Positions 1-9,617 of a DNA stretch of 64,000 nucleotides are shown piece after piece (positions within the stretch are counted from its first letter, which is position 1; each line of letters starts with the position of its first letter). Origin of the DNA: Spirosoma fluviale. GTDB taxonomy: Bacteria; Bacteroidota; Bacteroidia; Cytophagales; Cyclobacteriaceae. The notes under the pieces are model-generated. The model made no database searches and was not told where the DNA came from. It saw nothing but the letters and a program-made list of their open reading frames with translations. The DNA lies in assembly GCA_945897085.1 (NCBI GenBank), contig CAMDEU010000001.1, forward strand, positions 42,313-106,312. The letters run 5' to 3'. The position numbers were made by a program, and so were the translations under genes.

Positions 1-48
1 AAAGTGACCAAAGAAGGGGAAAGCCTACTCGTAGATCTTTTGGATTAA
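1..48 (+). CDS. 3' end of an upstream CDS (partial, ...KVTKEGESLLVDLLD*)
   Basis: Frame 1 is open from base 1 to TAA at 46-48 and is followed directly by a terminator hairpin. Confidence 0.45.
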   Translation, partial: KVTKEGESLLVDLLD

Positions 49-71
49 TAAAATCCCCATTCAATAAAATC

Positions 72-101
72 AAAAAGGCCTCGCACATGCGGGGCCTTTT
101 T
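72..101. terminator. Intrinsic (probably bidirectional) terminator
   Basis: AAAAAGGCCtCGC-acat-GCGgGGCCTTTTT hairpin with A/T tracts, between convergent genes. Confidence 0.8.
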
Positions 102-118
102 GATTGGTAAGTATTTGT

Positions 119-868
119 TTATTTCTTCTGCGTGTCTGCAAAGCCAAAAACTTTTTGAAGCAAGGGGCTGGACCTTAAGTTGCTATTTTTCCGAAGTGCT
201 AATTCTTCTTTGGCGATCTCCACAAATAAGCCCTGAAGTGCTTTTTCGGTCACATAAGCGGTTAGGTCCGTATTCACGGGCTTAACCAAAGGGATTTTAT
301 TGTAGCGAGACATGACCGTTTCCCAATGGGCTGTGGCACCTACTTTTTGCAGACTTGCTTGAATGGGAGGTGCAAATTTAACTTTCAATCCATCCGTGGT
401 GCTTTGCTGTAGGTAGTCGGTAGCGGCACGCTCTGAGCCCAGAAGAATACCTTGAACATCCTTAAAGGTCATTTCTTTGATGGCTTGGGTGAAAAGGGGG
501 CGTGCCTCCTTTACTGCGTCCTCTGCTGCCCTATTCAAGCTGGTGATGAGCTGATCACAGAGGTTGCCCAAACCAATTTTTCGTAAGCTGCGCTCCACTT
601 GAATGGCTTCTTCAGGAAAAGGAAGTTTGATGGCGGGGTTCCCTAGAAATCCATTTTCCAAGTTTAGTCGATCCACGCTCAAACCAGTTCCTTTTTCCAA
701 AGCTTCCTTAAGGCCATTGGCCATTTCAGCTGGGGAAGGATTGGAAGAACCTCCTGTGGCTGTACTTACCTTATCGAGCACCTTTTTAAGTTGCGCTGAA
801 GCTATAGTGGGTAAGAAAACAATTGCAAAAAAGAGCCAAAAGCAAATCGGAAGGATGCGGAAATTCAT
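119..868 (-). CDS. DUF4197 family secreted protein
   Basis: 249 aa with signal peptide (ICFWLFFAIVFLPTIASA|Q); overall sequence resembles DUF4197. Confidence 0.8.
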   Translation of the reverse strand: MNFRILPICFWLFFAIVFLPTIASAQLKKVLDKVSTATGGSSNPSPAEMANGLKEALEKGTGLSVDRLNLENGFLGNPAIKLPFPEEAIQVERSLRKIGLGNLCDQLITSLNRAAEDAVKEARPLFTQAIKEMTFKDVQGILLGSERAATDYLQQSTTDGLKVKFAPPIQASLQKVGATAHWETVMSRYNKIPLVKPVNTDLTAYVTEKALQGLFVEIAKEELALRKNSNLRSSPLLQKVFGFADTQKK

Positions 869-940
869 AGCAAATGTTTTAGAAGTTAGGGATGTGGTAT
901 TCCTAACGAAAATAAGGACTCGAAAGGTTTATTTCTGAGC

Positions 941-3646
941 TTAAAAATCAAAGAAGGTTCTTCTTCTGGAGACTTTTAGGTCTTGCAAGATGCTTGACTT
1001 GACGCGTATGTCAATGTTGTAGGAGGTAAATCTTCCAAACGGAACCCAGTTGACATTCATCTGCCAACAGTGGAGATCCCTTGCAATGCCAATCATGGTT
1101 TGTGTGATTTCCTTCGAGTCAAAATTATATCCTGTATTAAAATTGACCTTCCATTTTTCAGAAATAGAAAGATCACCACTGATATTCATTGCCTGGGTGA
1201 TGTTGGTAGTGTTGTTGACTTGGCGGGCATAAGCAAGGTTATAGCCTACGGTAAGGTTCCACGGAATGTCCCAATCGATGTATTGGCTCGGATCTGCTAC
1301 GATGCGATTGATTTCATTTTCGACAAAGGCATTCATGGCACCCCCTCGCTGGATAAAATCCTGTGTTAACTCATCACGCACCTCACCAGGATTCTTGCCA
1401 TTTTGTGGATTCAGTGATGCATTTAGGTTTAAGGAGGCACTTCTAATGGTTCCAATTCCCTGTCCCTTCTTCCAAGCAAATTCCTTGCTACTGCTGTAGC
1501 GCACTGTTCCATCGGATTCAAGGGAAGAAAGCGTAGCATAGGGATCAATGGTACTATTTACGTTGACGGATAGCTTTTGCTCAAATAAGGTCGTTCGCGC
1601 AGAGATTTGAATTGGAGAGAGCTGGAAAGAGTCTGCAGCAAAGTTGTAGGCGGTATTGAAGTTGAAGGATTCCAACAAAGGAATTTTCTTGAATTCCCCT
1701 TCGGTACTGTCCGTCTGTGTTTTGATTTTGGCTTCCACTACATTTCGAAGACCCAAACTTAAGGCTCTAGACTCTCCAAGCGGTGCATCTCCGAAGATTA
1801 AGCCTTGATGTCTCGAAAATCGAGCGATTCTTCCAGATTTATCTGTCTGAATTTCCTGGTAGTAGCCGTAGGCGGGATCTGAAAAGTCAGGATTGAAATT
1901 GAAAGCAAAGGTAGGGGCCATGTGGTGGCGGATTGTTTGCAATTTGCCCGATGGCTTGAAGTTGTAAAAGCCATAAAAGTTGGTGTTCATCGCAAAGGAG
2001 GTATTGTAGAAACCTACCCGATTAAATCCATCCTCCTTTACCTGTCCTACCTTTTCAGTGGTGGAGTTGTAGCTGTAATTGTAGCGTTGCATGTACCAGA
2101 GTTCGGTGTAGTTGGCAGAGGCAGTACCAGTAAAATACTTAAATAAAGAGAAATTAGAACTTATCGGGATGGTATTTCTTGCTCCATTGTTGCCGTTTTT
2201 TAACAGTAAACCGAAGTTATCCAAGTTGAAAGGGATGGTTTCTGGTCCATCCACAGGAGAGGCTTGGCCAAAGGTATTGATGCGGTTTGTAATGGAATTT
2301 TGGAGGTTAAAATTCCAGGCAACATTTAAGGTTTTTAAAGGTTCAAACTTTACGTTTTCAAAGGGATTTTGTCGATTCATGTTGATCCCGATGGTAGGTA
2401 AGTCTAGTCGAACTTCCCCAGTCTGCACACTTTGAGAGTGGCGGAGGTTGGCTGACATGGAGAAGGGTGTGCCTGCAAAAGTTTTGGAGTAGGAAATATT
2501 CGAGCTTAGATCCCCTGTGACATTATTGGCGAAGTTGTTGGGGTTGATGACATTATTGAAGTAGCTCGTGGAGCCAGCATTCACCGAAGCAGAGAATCTG
2601 CCTGTTCCTCGTGTAATCGGACTATGGTTCCACTGTACCCGGAAAGTATTGTAGTTGAGCGGAATGAGTTCCGTCTCTGGGCTGATAAATTTTTGAAAGT
2701 CCATGTTAAACCCTCCACTGTAGCGATATTTCTTGGTGTACATGGATTGGGATTTTATCCCCCAGCCTCCTTTGGAATACACGTCCCCTGTCACACGAAG
2801 GTGGATGTAATCGTTGAAAGCAAAGTAATAGCCTAGCTCTCTCAAGCTCAATCCACGAACTTGCTCTCGACCATAAGAAGGAAAAATTATCCCTGACGCC
2901 TTCTCTTCGGGGGTGTCAGGAATCAACCCAAAAGGCAATCCGAGTGGGGTAGGAATGCCATTAAAGTACAGGTTGAAGGGTCCTGATACGACTTGCTTTC
3001 CGGAGATGGATTTTATCTTTGAAGAGGAAATGTGCCAATGCGGCTTGGTCAGCTTACAAGTGGTGTAGTAGCCATGTTCTAGAAAAACGCTACCATCCTC
3101 AGTTTTCTTGATTGTCTCTCCACGAAGCACGCCATCTTGCTGCTCAGTGACCACATCTTTGATGATCGCTTTTTGAGTTTTGAAATTGTAGCGCATCTCC
3201 TTTCGAATCTCGTAGACCGAGTTGCCATCCTTGAAGAATGGATTGCCAGAAACTACTCCCACGCTATCTGCTATACCGTAGGCGTAGAGTTCTGAATTTT
3301 TCCAGTCGATGACGATGCGGTCAGCATCTAACCGCATTTTTCCATATTCAAACCAGGCTTTTTTGTAGAGGTAAACCTTGTTTTCTGTAAAGTCTGTAAT
3401 GATACTATCCTCTGCGTAATATAGAATTTCAGTTTCAATATCACTTTTAGGCACATTTTTTGCCGAGTCAAGAAGTGCGAGCGTATCTTGCTTTGCCAGG
3501 GTGGTATCTCCCCTTGGCGCTGAAGCTGCGATCGGGGAGGTAGCCCTCCTTTCTCGCTGAGGTCGAGTAGTTTGCTGCGCTGATGCGCTAAGGTTGACGC
3601 ACCAACTTGCAATCAGGACTAAAAAAAGAACTCTGAAACTCGTCAC
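941..3646 (-). CDS. lptD: LptD-like outer membrane LPS assembly protein
   Basis: 901 aa, signal peptide, N-terminal OstA-like domain, long beta-barrel with C-terminal aromatic (FFDF). Confidence 0.8.
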   Translation of the reverse strand: MTSFRVLFLVLIASWCVNLSASAQQTTRPQRERRATSPIAASAPRGDTTLAKQDTLALLDSAKNVPKSDIETEILYYAEDSIITDFTENKVYLYKKAWFEYGKMRLDADRIVIDWKNSELYAYGIADSVGVVSGNPFFKDGNSVYEIRKEMRYNFKTQKAIIKDVVTEQQDGVLRGETIKKTEDGSVFLEHGYYTTCKLTKPHWHISSSKIKSISGKQVVSGPFNLYFNGIPTPLGLPFGLIPDTPEEKASGIIFPSYGREQVRGLSLRELGYYFAFNDYIHLRVTGDVYSKGGWGIKSQSMYTKKYRYSGGFNMDFQKFISPETELIPLNYNTFRVQWNHSPITRGTGRFSASVNAGSTSYFNNVINPNNFANNVTGDLSSNISYSKTFAGTPFSMSANLRHSQSVQTGEVRLDLPTIGINMNRQNPFENVKFEPLKTLNVAWNFNLQNSITNRINTFGQASPVDGPETIPFNLDNFGLLLKNGNNGARNTIPISSNFSLFKYFTGTASANYTELWYMQRYNYSYNSTTEKVGQVKEDGFNRVGFYNTSFAMNTNFYGFYNFKPSGKLQTIRHHMAPTFAFNFNPDFSDPAYGYYQEIQTDKSGRIARFSRHQGLIFGDAPLGESRALSLGLRNVVEAKIKTQTDSTEGEFKKIPLLESFNFNTAYNFAADSFQLSPIQISARTTLFEQKLSVNVNSTIDPYATLSSLESDGTVRYSSSKEFAWKKGQGIGTIRSASLNLNASLNPQNGKNPGEVRDELTQDFIQRGGAMNAFVENEINRIVADPSQYIDWDIPWNLTVGYNLAYARQVNNTTNITQAMNISGDLSISEKWKVNFNTGYNFDSKEITQTMIGIARDLHCWQMNVNWVPFGRFTSYNIDIRVKSSILQDLKVSRRRTFFDF

Positions 3647-3708
3647 CCGTGCTTTCGCTTTTAGTATTTTTGAAATTAATTTCGTGTAAAGTTAACTCGA
3701 TTGCCCTC

Positions 3709-4509
3709 ATGGAAAGATTTAATACCAAAAAAAATCTGTTAAGGTTTCTTATCCTCGTTCCTTTTTTATTCGGCGGATTTATTCCGAATGATACAATGAT
3801 GCCTGCTTTTCGGATGCGTAAAATCGTATTGGATGCGGGCCACGGAGGGAGCGATCCAGGAAATATTGGTTCCAAAGCAAGAGAAAAAGACATCAACTTA
3901 GCCGTAACCTTATTGGTAGGTAAGTACATCAAAGAAAATATGCCTGATGTGGAGGTGATCTACACTAGAAAGGATGATAGTTTCCAAACGGTTAAACAGC
4001 GGCCCAACATTGCCAACGTCAACAAAGCGGATCTATTTGTTTCCATCCACTCCAATGCAGCTGCCAACAAGACGGCTTTTGGTACTGAAACTTTTGTGAT
4101 GGGGACAAAATATGCAGAGGCTAATTTTGATATTGTTAAAAAGGAAAACTCAGTAATCCTGCTTGAGGAAAACTACAAGGAAGAATACGAAGGTTTTGAC
4201 CCCACCTCTCCAGAATCATATATGATGTTTAACCTGATGCAAAAAGCCTATATGGGGAATAGCATTACCCTAGCAGATCATATTGAAGGTCAATTCCGAG
4301 ATAAGGTAGGCCGAAAAAGCCGTGGGGTAAAGCAGGGCCCATTTTGGGTGCTTTGGACGCCTTCCATGCCCAGCGTCTTGGTGGAGCTTGGCTTCTTATC
4401 CAATACGGAAGAAGAGCGCTTTTTGATAACCAAAGAAGGGCAAGAGTACATGGCTTCGGCGATTTATCGCGCCATCAAAGACTACAAAAATGAAATCGAA
4501 CTGAATTGA
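3709..4509 (+). CDS. N-acetylmuramoyl-L-alanine amidase (Amidase_3)
   Basis: IVLDAGHGGSDPGNIG, SIHSNAA and VLVELGFLSN motifs; start at MERFNTKKN preferred over the ORF-track start. Confidence 0.92.
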   Translation: MERFNTKKNLLRFLILVPFLFGGFIPNDTMMPAFRMRKIVLDAGHGGSDPGNIGSKAREKDINLAVTLLVGKYIKENMPDVEVIYTRKDDSFQTVKQRPNIANVNKADLFVSIHSNAAANKTAFGTETFVMGTKYAEANFDIVKKENSVILLEENYKEEYEGFDPTSPESYMMFNLMQKAYMGNSITLADHIEGQFRDKVGRKSRGVKQGPFWVLWTPSMPSVLVELGFLSNTEEERFLITKEGQEYMASAIYRAIKDYKNEIELN

Positions 4510-4527
4510 TTTTTTCTGTAATCTTGC

Positions 4528-4561
4528 AAAAAACCTTCTTGGATTCAGGAAGGTTTTTTTT
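4528..4561 (+). terminator. Intrinsic terminator after amidase gene
   Basis: AAAACCTTC...GAAGGTTTTTTTT hairpin with T tract. Confidence 0.7.
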
Positions 4562-4630
4562 ATAAATTGAACCAACAATTCCGGTAGCAAATCTTCTACT
4601 CGGGACATCCAATCCACTTGATTTTAATCC

Positions 4631-5467
4631 ATGCTTTCCCCTTCTCAACTTGATGCATTGATTTCCCTCCTGGACGACTCGGACTGGGAGGTGAAGCACC
4701 ATGTGCGAGAAAAATTGATTGCCTTGGGTGCGGAGGTGATACCTGTACTCGAACAAAAATGGGAGGAAAGCTTTAACCCGGTACTACAGAAGGAATTGGA
4801 GGATCTCGTCCATGACCTACAGTTTGGATTGGTGAAACAGCGATTGCAAGATTGGAAAGATTCCGAAAATCAGGACCTGCTGGAAGGGCTCTGGATCCTC
4901 AATACCTACCAGTATCCAGATTTGGAATTAGAAACCTTGACGGCATCTATTCATCAACTCTATGTAGAGGCTTGGACCTATTTTTCTCCTGACTTGCAGG
5001 CCTTAGACCAGGTGAAAATCCTGAACCATGTCTTGTTCAAGCAGCTCCAATTTTCTGGAAACACCAAAAATTTCCATTCCCCGAGCAATAGCATGCTTTC
5101 TATGGTGCTGGAATCAAAAAAAGGAAACCCCATCAGCTTGTGCAGCATCTACCTGCTGGTCGCTAAGAAATTGGATTTACCTATTTATGGGGTCAATCTC
5201 CCGAACCTTTTTGTATTGATCTATACTCAAGAAGATTCGGGTTTCTACATCAATGCATTTAACAAAGGGGTGATTTTTTCAAGGGAAGACATTCAAAATT
5301 TCTTGGAACAACTAAAAATTGACCCACAGCCCGCTTTTTTTGAGCCATGCAGCAACTTGGCGATTGTCTTGCGCTTCCTAAAAAATCTTGCCACTGCTTT
5401 CGAAAAATTAGGTGAAAGCGATAAAGTAGATGAAGTTCAGGAGTTGTTGGACATTCTAGCCCATTAG
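4631..5467 (+). CDS. Transglutaminase-like (SirB1-type) protein with HEAT-like N-terminus
   Basis: SMVLESKKGNPISLCSIYLLVAKKLDLPIYGVNLPNLFVL motif region. Confidence 0.8.
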   Translation: MLSPSQLDALISLLDDSDWEVKHHVREKLIALGAEVIPVLEQKWEESFNPVLQKELEDLVHDLQFGLVKQRLQDWKDSENQDLLEGLWILNTYQYPDLELETLTASIHQLYVEAWTYFSPDLQALDQVKILNHVLFKQLQFSGNTKNFHSPSNSMLSMVLESKKGNPISLCSIYLLVAKKLDLPIYGVNLPNLFVLIYTQEDSGFYINAFNKGVIFSREDIQNFLEQLKIDPQPAFFEPCSNLAIVLRFLKNLATAFEKLGESDKVDEVQELLDILAH

Positions 5468-6042
5468 TAGGTTCGGATATTGCATCCTACCGCTCTCACT
5501 TGGGGAACCGCAGGTTTTTCTCCCCGCAGTACTTGAATCAACGCCATTTCAAGGTATTTTTCAGTTACGGCCCCTTCTACTTGTGGATTATTGTCAATCG
5601 CACCTTTATAGACTAGCTCGGGACCAGTTTTGCCTGGCACCAGCAGAATTACCTCCGGAATTTTACTCACTTGGAAAAGTTGGGCCCACTCTTGCTCTCC
5701 ATCAATCAGATAAGGCATGTTAAGTCCGCTTTCATCTATGTAGGTACGCAGACGGCTTTGTTCAGACTCTGTTGGTTGTGCCTGTGGATTGACAAGTGCA
5801 AATCCCATTCCTTGAGTTTGAAATTTATTTACTAGTGATTTGATGCGGTTTTCGTACAGTTTGGCAAATGGACAGGAGGGATCATGAAAAATGAGGACTA
5901 CTCCTTTTTCATTTGCTAAGTTGGGCAAGGTTTGAAGGATACCGCTAACTGCATCCGTAGCAGAAAGTTGGTTGTATGTTTGACTAAAGGAGACCGAGTT
6001 GAGTCCAAATATGAGAAGCAGGCAGGCAAAGACTAGTTTCAT
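5464..6042 (-). CDS. Thioredoxin-fold redoxin family protein
   Basis: Signal peptide, VVLIFHDPSCPFAKLYENRIKSL, KIPEVILLVPG; C-terminal VGCNIRTY. Start at MKLVFACLL assumed. Confidence 0.78.
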   Translation of the reverse strand: MKLVFACLLLIFGLNSVSFSQTYNQLSATDAVSGILQTLPNLANEKGVVLIFHDPSCPFAKLYENRIKSLVNKFQTQGMGFALVNPQAQPTESEQSRLRTYIDESGLNMPYLIDGEQEWAQLFQVSKIPEVILLVPGKTGPELVYKGAIDNNPQVEGAVTEKYLEMALIQVLRGEKPAVPQVRAVGCNIRTY

Positions 6043-6064
6043 GTGCATTGGGACGAAATCCATA

Positions 6065-6694
6065 CTACCAAATGGTATAAGTTAAGATATGGGTTTCATT
6101 TCGTTCTATCTGCACGTTGTAGTGGTGATCTTTAAAATCTGTCCCATGAATTTTGCCCTTGATCAAGGTTGCATCTGGAGCAAAAGGTTCCAATAAGATG
6201 TTGTCGCGTAAGGACACCCCTTTTTTTCCATGACATTTAAAAATGGATTCCTTTGCGGACCAGGCCATGGTGTAATGGGCAGGCTGCGGTTGAAGAAACT
6301 CCAACTCGCTTTCTGCTAAAAAGCGGGTCCCGATCCGAAGGATTTTTTCTCGGATTACTTCTATATCAATTCCCACTGGAAGCTCTCGGTGGTATATAGC
6401 TGCTGCATAGCCGCGGGTATGAGTTAAAGACACAAATCCTTGCCCATTCATGGGGTGTGACTTCCCATGCTCGTCCTTAAAAAAGCCTGGGTAGGGGATC
6501 TGGAGGAGTTCCAATGCTTCCTGAATGGCAAGTCTAGCTGTGCCCCATTCCTTTTTTCTTTCTGGGTGAGAAATATTGGCAAAGGAAAGTTTTTCTCGAA
6601 AACTTAAAAATTCTAAATCCTTTTCTGACAGTGAATCGATTATCTTCACTGACAAGGCTGAGGAAGAATCAATTTTTCCTATTTTTGTTTGCAT
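6065..6694 (-). CDS. 4'-phosphopantetheinyl transferase superfamily protein
   Basis: VGIDIEVIREKI and AWSAKESIFKCHGKKGVSL motifs; start at MQTKIGKID assumed. Confidence 0.88.
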   Translation of the reverse strand: MQTKIGKIDSSSALSVKIIDSLSEKDLEFLSFREKLSFANISHPERKKEWGTARLAIQEALELLQIPYPGFFKDEHGKSHPMNGQGFVSLTHTRGYAAAIYHRELPVGIDIEVIREKILRIGTRFLAESELEFLQPQPAHYTMAWSAKESIFKCHGKKGVSLRDNILLEPFAPDATLIKGKIHGTDFKDHHYNVQIERNETHILTYTIW

Positions 6695-6732
6695 AGGCCC
6701 TAAAGGCGCAGCTAAGAGTGAGTTTCGAAGAT

Positions 6733-7653
6733 ATGTCAAAAATCCTAGTAAAAAAATTAAATACCCTTACTGGACACAATGACAGCATATATGCATTGAA
6801 AGAAGGCGCTGATCCTCGCTATTTTTATACGGGTGCCGGTGATGGGATGGTGGTAGAATGGGATTTAGATCATCCAAAAGATGGGGTCTTGCTTGCCCGA
6901 CTTCCGCACTCGGTCTACGCACTAGAAGTAGATCCAAAGCGGAATTTTTTGATTGTAGGTCATAACTACGAGGGGATCCACGTGATAGATTTGGAAGAAA
7001 AGAAGGAGAGCTGGAATTTAAAATTGAGCTCAGCTGCTATTTTTGATTTAAAGGTCTTTGGAGACGAACTATTTGTAGCGACAGGGGATGGGGTTCTTAT
7101 TGTGGTTGATATGCAAATGAGGGCAGTGAAAAGACAGGTGAAGCTTTCTTCCAAATCCATTCGAGTACTTGCCATTGCTCCTGAAAAAAAACACTTAGCC
7201 TTGGGCTTTAGTGATCACAGTATTCAGGTGCTAGATCTCGCTGCTGATGCTGTACCCATTGCCCGTCTTGAGAGTCATAGCAATTCGGTTTTTGCGTTGG
7301 GATACAGTCCTGATGCCAAAATACTCGTCTCAGGGGCAAGAGATGCCTGTTTAAAATTTTGGAGCACAGACCACTATTTACTCGAGGAAAATGTAGTGGC
7401 ACATTTGTATGCTATTAATTATTTATCTTTCCGTGAAGACGGTAAATACTTAGTGACTTGTTCGATGGATAAATCACTAAAAATTTGGGAGATGACAAGT
7501 CGCAACCTAGTTAAAGTTATTGATAAGGCTAGGAATGCAGGTCACGGAACCTCTATAAATAAAGTCTTTTGGAGTACCTATTCTGGTGTTATTGTTTCGG
7601 TTTCAGACGACCGAGCTATAGCTATTTGGCAAATTGAAGCACAAAACCTATGA
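6733..7653 (+). CDS. WD40 repeat protein
   Basis: Repeated GH/D...W units (TGHNDSIYALKEG, SHSNSVFALGYSPDAKILVSGARDACLKFW, LVTCSMDKSLKIW). Confidence 0.9.
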   Translation: MSKILVKKLNTLTGHNDSIYALKEGADPRYFYTGAGDGMVVEWDLDHPKDGVLLARLPHSVYALEVDPKRNFLIVGHNYEGIHVIDLEEKKESWNLKLSSAAIFDLKVFGDELFVATGDGVLIVVDMQMRAVKRQVKLSSKSIRVLAIAPEKKHLALGFSDHSIQVLDLAADAVPIARLESHSNSVFALGYSPDAKILVSGARDACLKFWSTDHYLLEENVVAHLYAINYLSFREDGKYLVTCSMDKSLKIWEMTSRNLVKVIDKARNAGHGTSINKVFWSTYSGVIVSVSDDRAIAIWQIEAQNL

Positions 7654-8753
7654 AAATTTCCCCTACGGCCATTCGGCAAAAAGCATTTGAAACCTCTTTT
7701 AGAGGTTATGAAAAAAAACAAGTCGCAGAATTCCTTGAGGAGATGAGTGTGGCTATGGAACAGGTCAACCAGGAGAACTTGGAGTTAAGAAGCCGCTTGC
7801 AACAAGTAGAGGGGGAATCTAAGCGTCTCAAGGATGTGGAAGATTCCCTATTTCGAACGCTTAAGACTGCTGAGGATACGGGGGCTGCCATCATTACGGA
7901 GGCTACCGAGGCTGCTGATCAAATAATTGCAGAGTCGAATCAAATTGCTGAACAAACTACCAAAGAGGCACAGCGCTATGCTGAGCAATTGGGAACCTAT
8001 TCCCAAGAGCAAGCAAGATTGATTACCCAGGCAGCAGAAGAAAATGCAAAAGAAGCCATGCGGGCATTGTCCGAAAACCTAAAGGGACTAATCAAAAGTT
8101 ATGAAGGCCTAGTTGAACAGCGGGAGGCCTTGGTTAAAAGCTTACGCCGGTTTTCAGAAGACGCATTAAATCAAATTGAACTTTCCGAAACGCATTTCTC
8201 TCGAATTGATGCCAAAGCTTACCTTCGCACTGCTGAAGAACTAACTCGCTCCAATTATTTTTCCGCAGCAAATTCAGCTGCGCTTGGAATAGCAGTCAAT
8301 CTAAGCTCAAATCAACCTGAAGAAGCGGTAGCAGAGCAGGAAGAAGAAGCTGAGCCGGTGCTAAGTGAAGAAAAAGAGGAGCTTGCGAGCAACTTTTCCG
8401 AGGAAGTCATCCAGGATGATTTTGTATCAGCCGAGGAAAACAGTTCTTTTCATGAAGAAGAACTTGTTTCAGAAGTTAAAGAGGATTCAGTTGAAGAATT
8501 GGCATTCGAAGCTGATGAAGACGAAGAATTTGTAGAGGAGGAAGAGTTAATTGAAGATGAGGGAGTTGAAGAAGAAAATGAAGGGGTAGAAGAGGAGTTG
8601 GAGGAGGAAGATGAGCCTGAAGTGCCCTCTGAAATCCAAACTGAAGTAGCGAACATGGAAGCACCTGAGGAACCTACCTCCGAGGTAGAGGATAAAAAGA
8701 AGCAAGAGGAGGACAAACCTTCCTCAGGGTCATTTTTTGATCAATTTGACTGA
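7650..8753 (+). CDS. DivIVA domain-containing protein with long acidic C-terminal tail
   Basis: N-terminus ISPTAIRQKAFETSFRGYEKKQVAEFLEEM matches the DivIVA/GpsB consensus; coiled coil then E/D-rich tail; ATGA overlap with the WD40 gene. Confidence 0.85.
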   Translation: MKISPTAIRQKAFETSFRGYEKKQVAEFLEEMSVAMEQVNQENLELRSRLQQVEGESKRLKDVEDSLFRTLKTAEDTGAAIITEATEAADQIIAESNQIAEQTTKEAQRYAEQLGTYSQEQARLITQAAEENAKEAMRALSENLKGLIKSYEGLVEQREALVKSLRRFSEDALNQIELSETHFSRIDAKAYLRTAEELTRSNYFSAANSAALGIAVNLSSNQPEEAVAEQEEEAEPVLSEEKEELASNFSEEVIQDDFVSAEENSSFHEEELVSEVKEDSVEELAFEADEDEEFVEEEELIEDEGVEEENEGVEEELEEEDEPEVPSEIQTEVANMEAPEEPTSEVEDKKKQEEDKPSSGSFFDQFD

Positions 8754-9118
8754 TGGGAAAAGTAGTGCTGGAGGGGATGGAGTTTTTTGGGTACCATGGC
8801 GTGTATCCTGAAGAAAATGTGCTGGGAAACCGGTTTACGGTAGACTTAGAACTTCATACCAATTTTAAGGTGGCCATGGAGACGGACCGTCTCGAAGGGA
8901 CTATCGACTATGAGCAACTCTATAATCTTGTAAAAACTCGAATGGACCAACGTGTCAAGTTGCTCGAGCATCTAAGCTACGGCATCATTCAGGACATCCG
9001 AGCAGCTTATCCTGAGGCACGCCAACTCCGGATAACGATCAAAAAGCAGCAGCCTGCCATTGGAGGCTTGGTTGATTTTTCTGGGGTAACACTTTCCTAT
9101 CCGGAAGATTTTTCCTGA
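8753..9118 (+). CDS. folB: Dihydroneopterin aldolase
   Basis: 121 aa; VVLEGMEFFGYHGVYPEE and TIDYEQLYNLVKTRM typical of FolB; overlaps upstream stop codon. Confidence 0.92.
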   Translation: MGKVVLEGMEFFGYHGVYPEENVLGNRFTVDLELHTNFKVAMETDRLEGTIDYEQLYNLVKTRMDQRVKLLEHLSYGIIQDIRAAYPEARQLRITIKKQQPAIGGLVDFSGVTLSYPEDFS

Positions 9119-9125
9119 ATAAGTC

Positions 9126-9581
9126 ATGTATACCCGAGCGGAACTATCAAAAATCCGAACGGAGTTTTGGATAACTTTTGGGCAATACATGAAGCCCGTT
9201 CCCAATGCGCAAGGGAGGAGAACCAATTGGCCTAATTACAAGACAGGAGTAAAGGATATTTATTTCCGCATGCGTGCAGAGCGCGATTATGCAGCGATTG
9301 CCATCGAATTGGGACATGCTGATTTAGAAATGCAGGAGTTGGTGCTGGACCAATTTGGTCAACTTAAAAAAATCTTTGAAGGATGCTTGCAGGAGGAATG
9401 GAACTGGAAGTTGCATGTGGCGAATGACATGGGTCAAATCACTTCCAAAATCGAATGTGTTTTAGAAGGGGTCAATGTCCTCAATTCAGAAGATTGGCCT
9501 CGAATCATTTCTTTTCTCAAACCGAGAATAATTGCCTTGGACGACTTTTGGGATCAGGTAAAACCCGTATTTGAAGAGTAG
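9126..9581 (+). CDS. DUF4268 domain protein
   Basis: 151 aa; FWITFGQYMKPVP...WPNYKTGVKDIYFRM resembles DUF4268. Confidence 0.75.
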   Translation: MYTRAELSKIRTEFWITFGQYMKPVPNAQGRRTNWPNYKTGVKDIYFRMRAERDYAAIAIELGHADLEMQELVLDQFGQLKKIFEGCLQEEWNWKLHVANDMGQITSKIECVLEGVNVLNSEDWPRIISFLKPRIIALDDFWDQVKPVFEE

Positions 9582-9617
9582 TAATTTCTGGTTGCAGCAG
9601 GGCTTTAAAAAAGTAAA

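Noticed and set aside
8450-8716. Ser/Pro/Leu-rich antisense ORFs (88 aa and 62 aa) on the minus strand
   Set aside because: Mirror artefact of the GAA/GAG-rich acidic tail of the DivIVA gene; no independent evidence.
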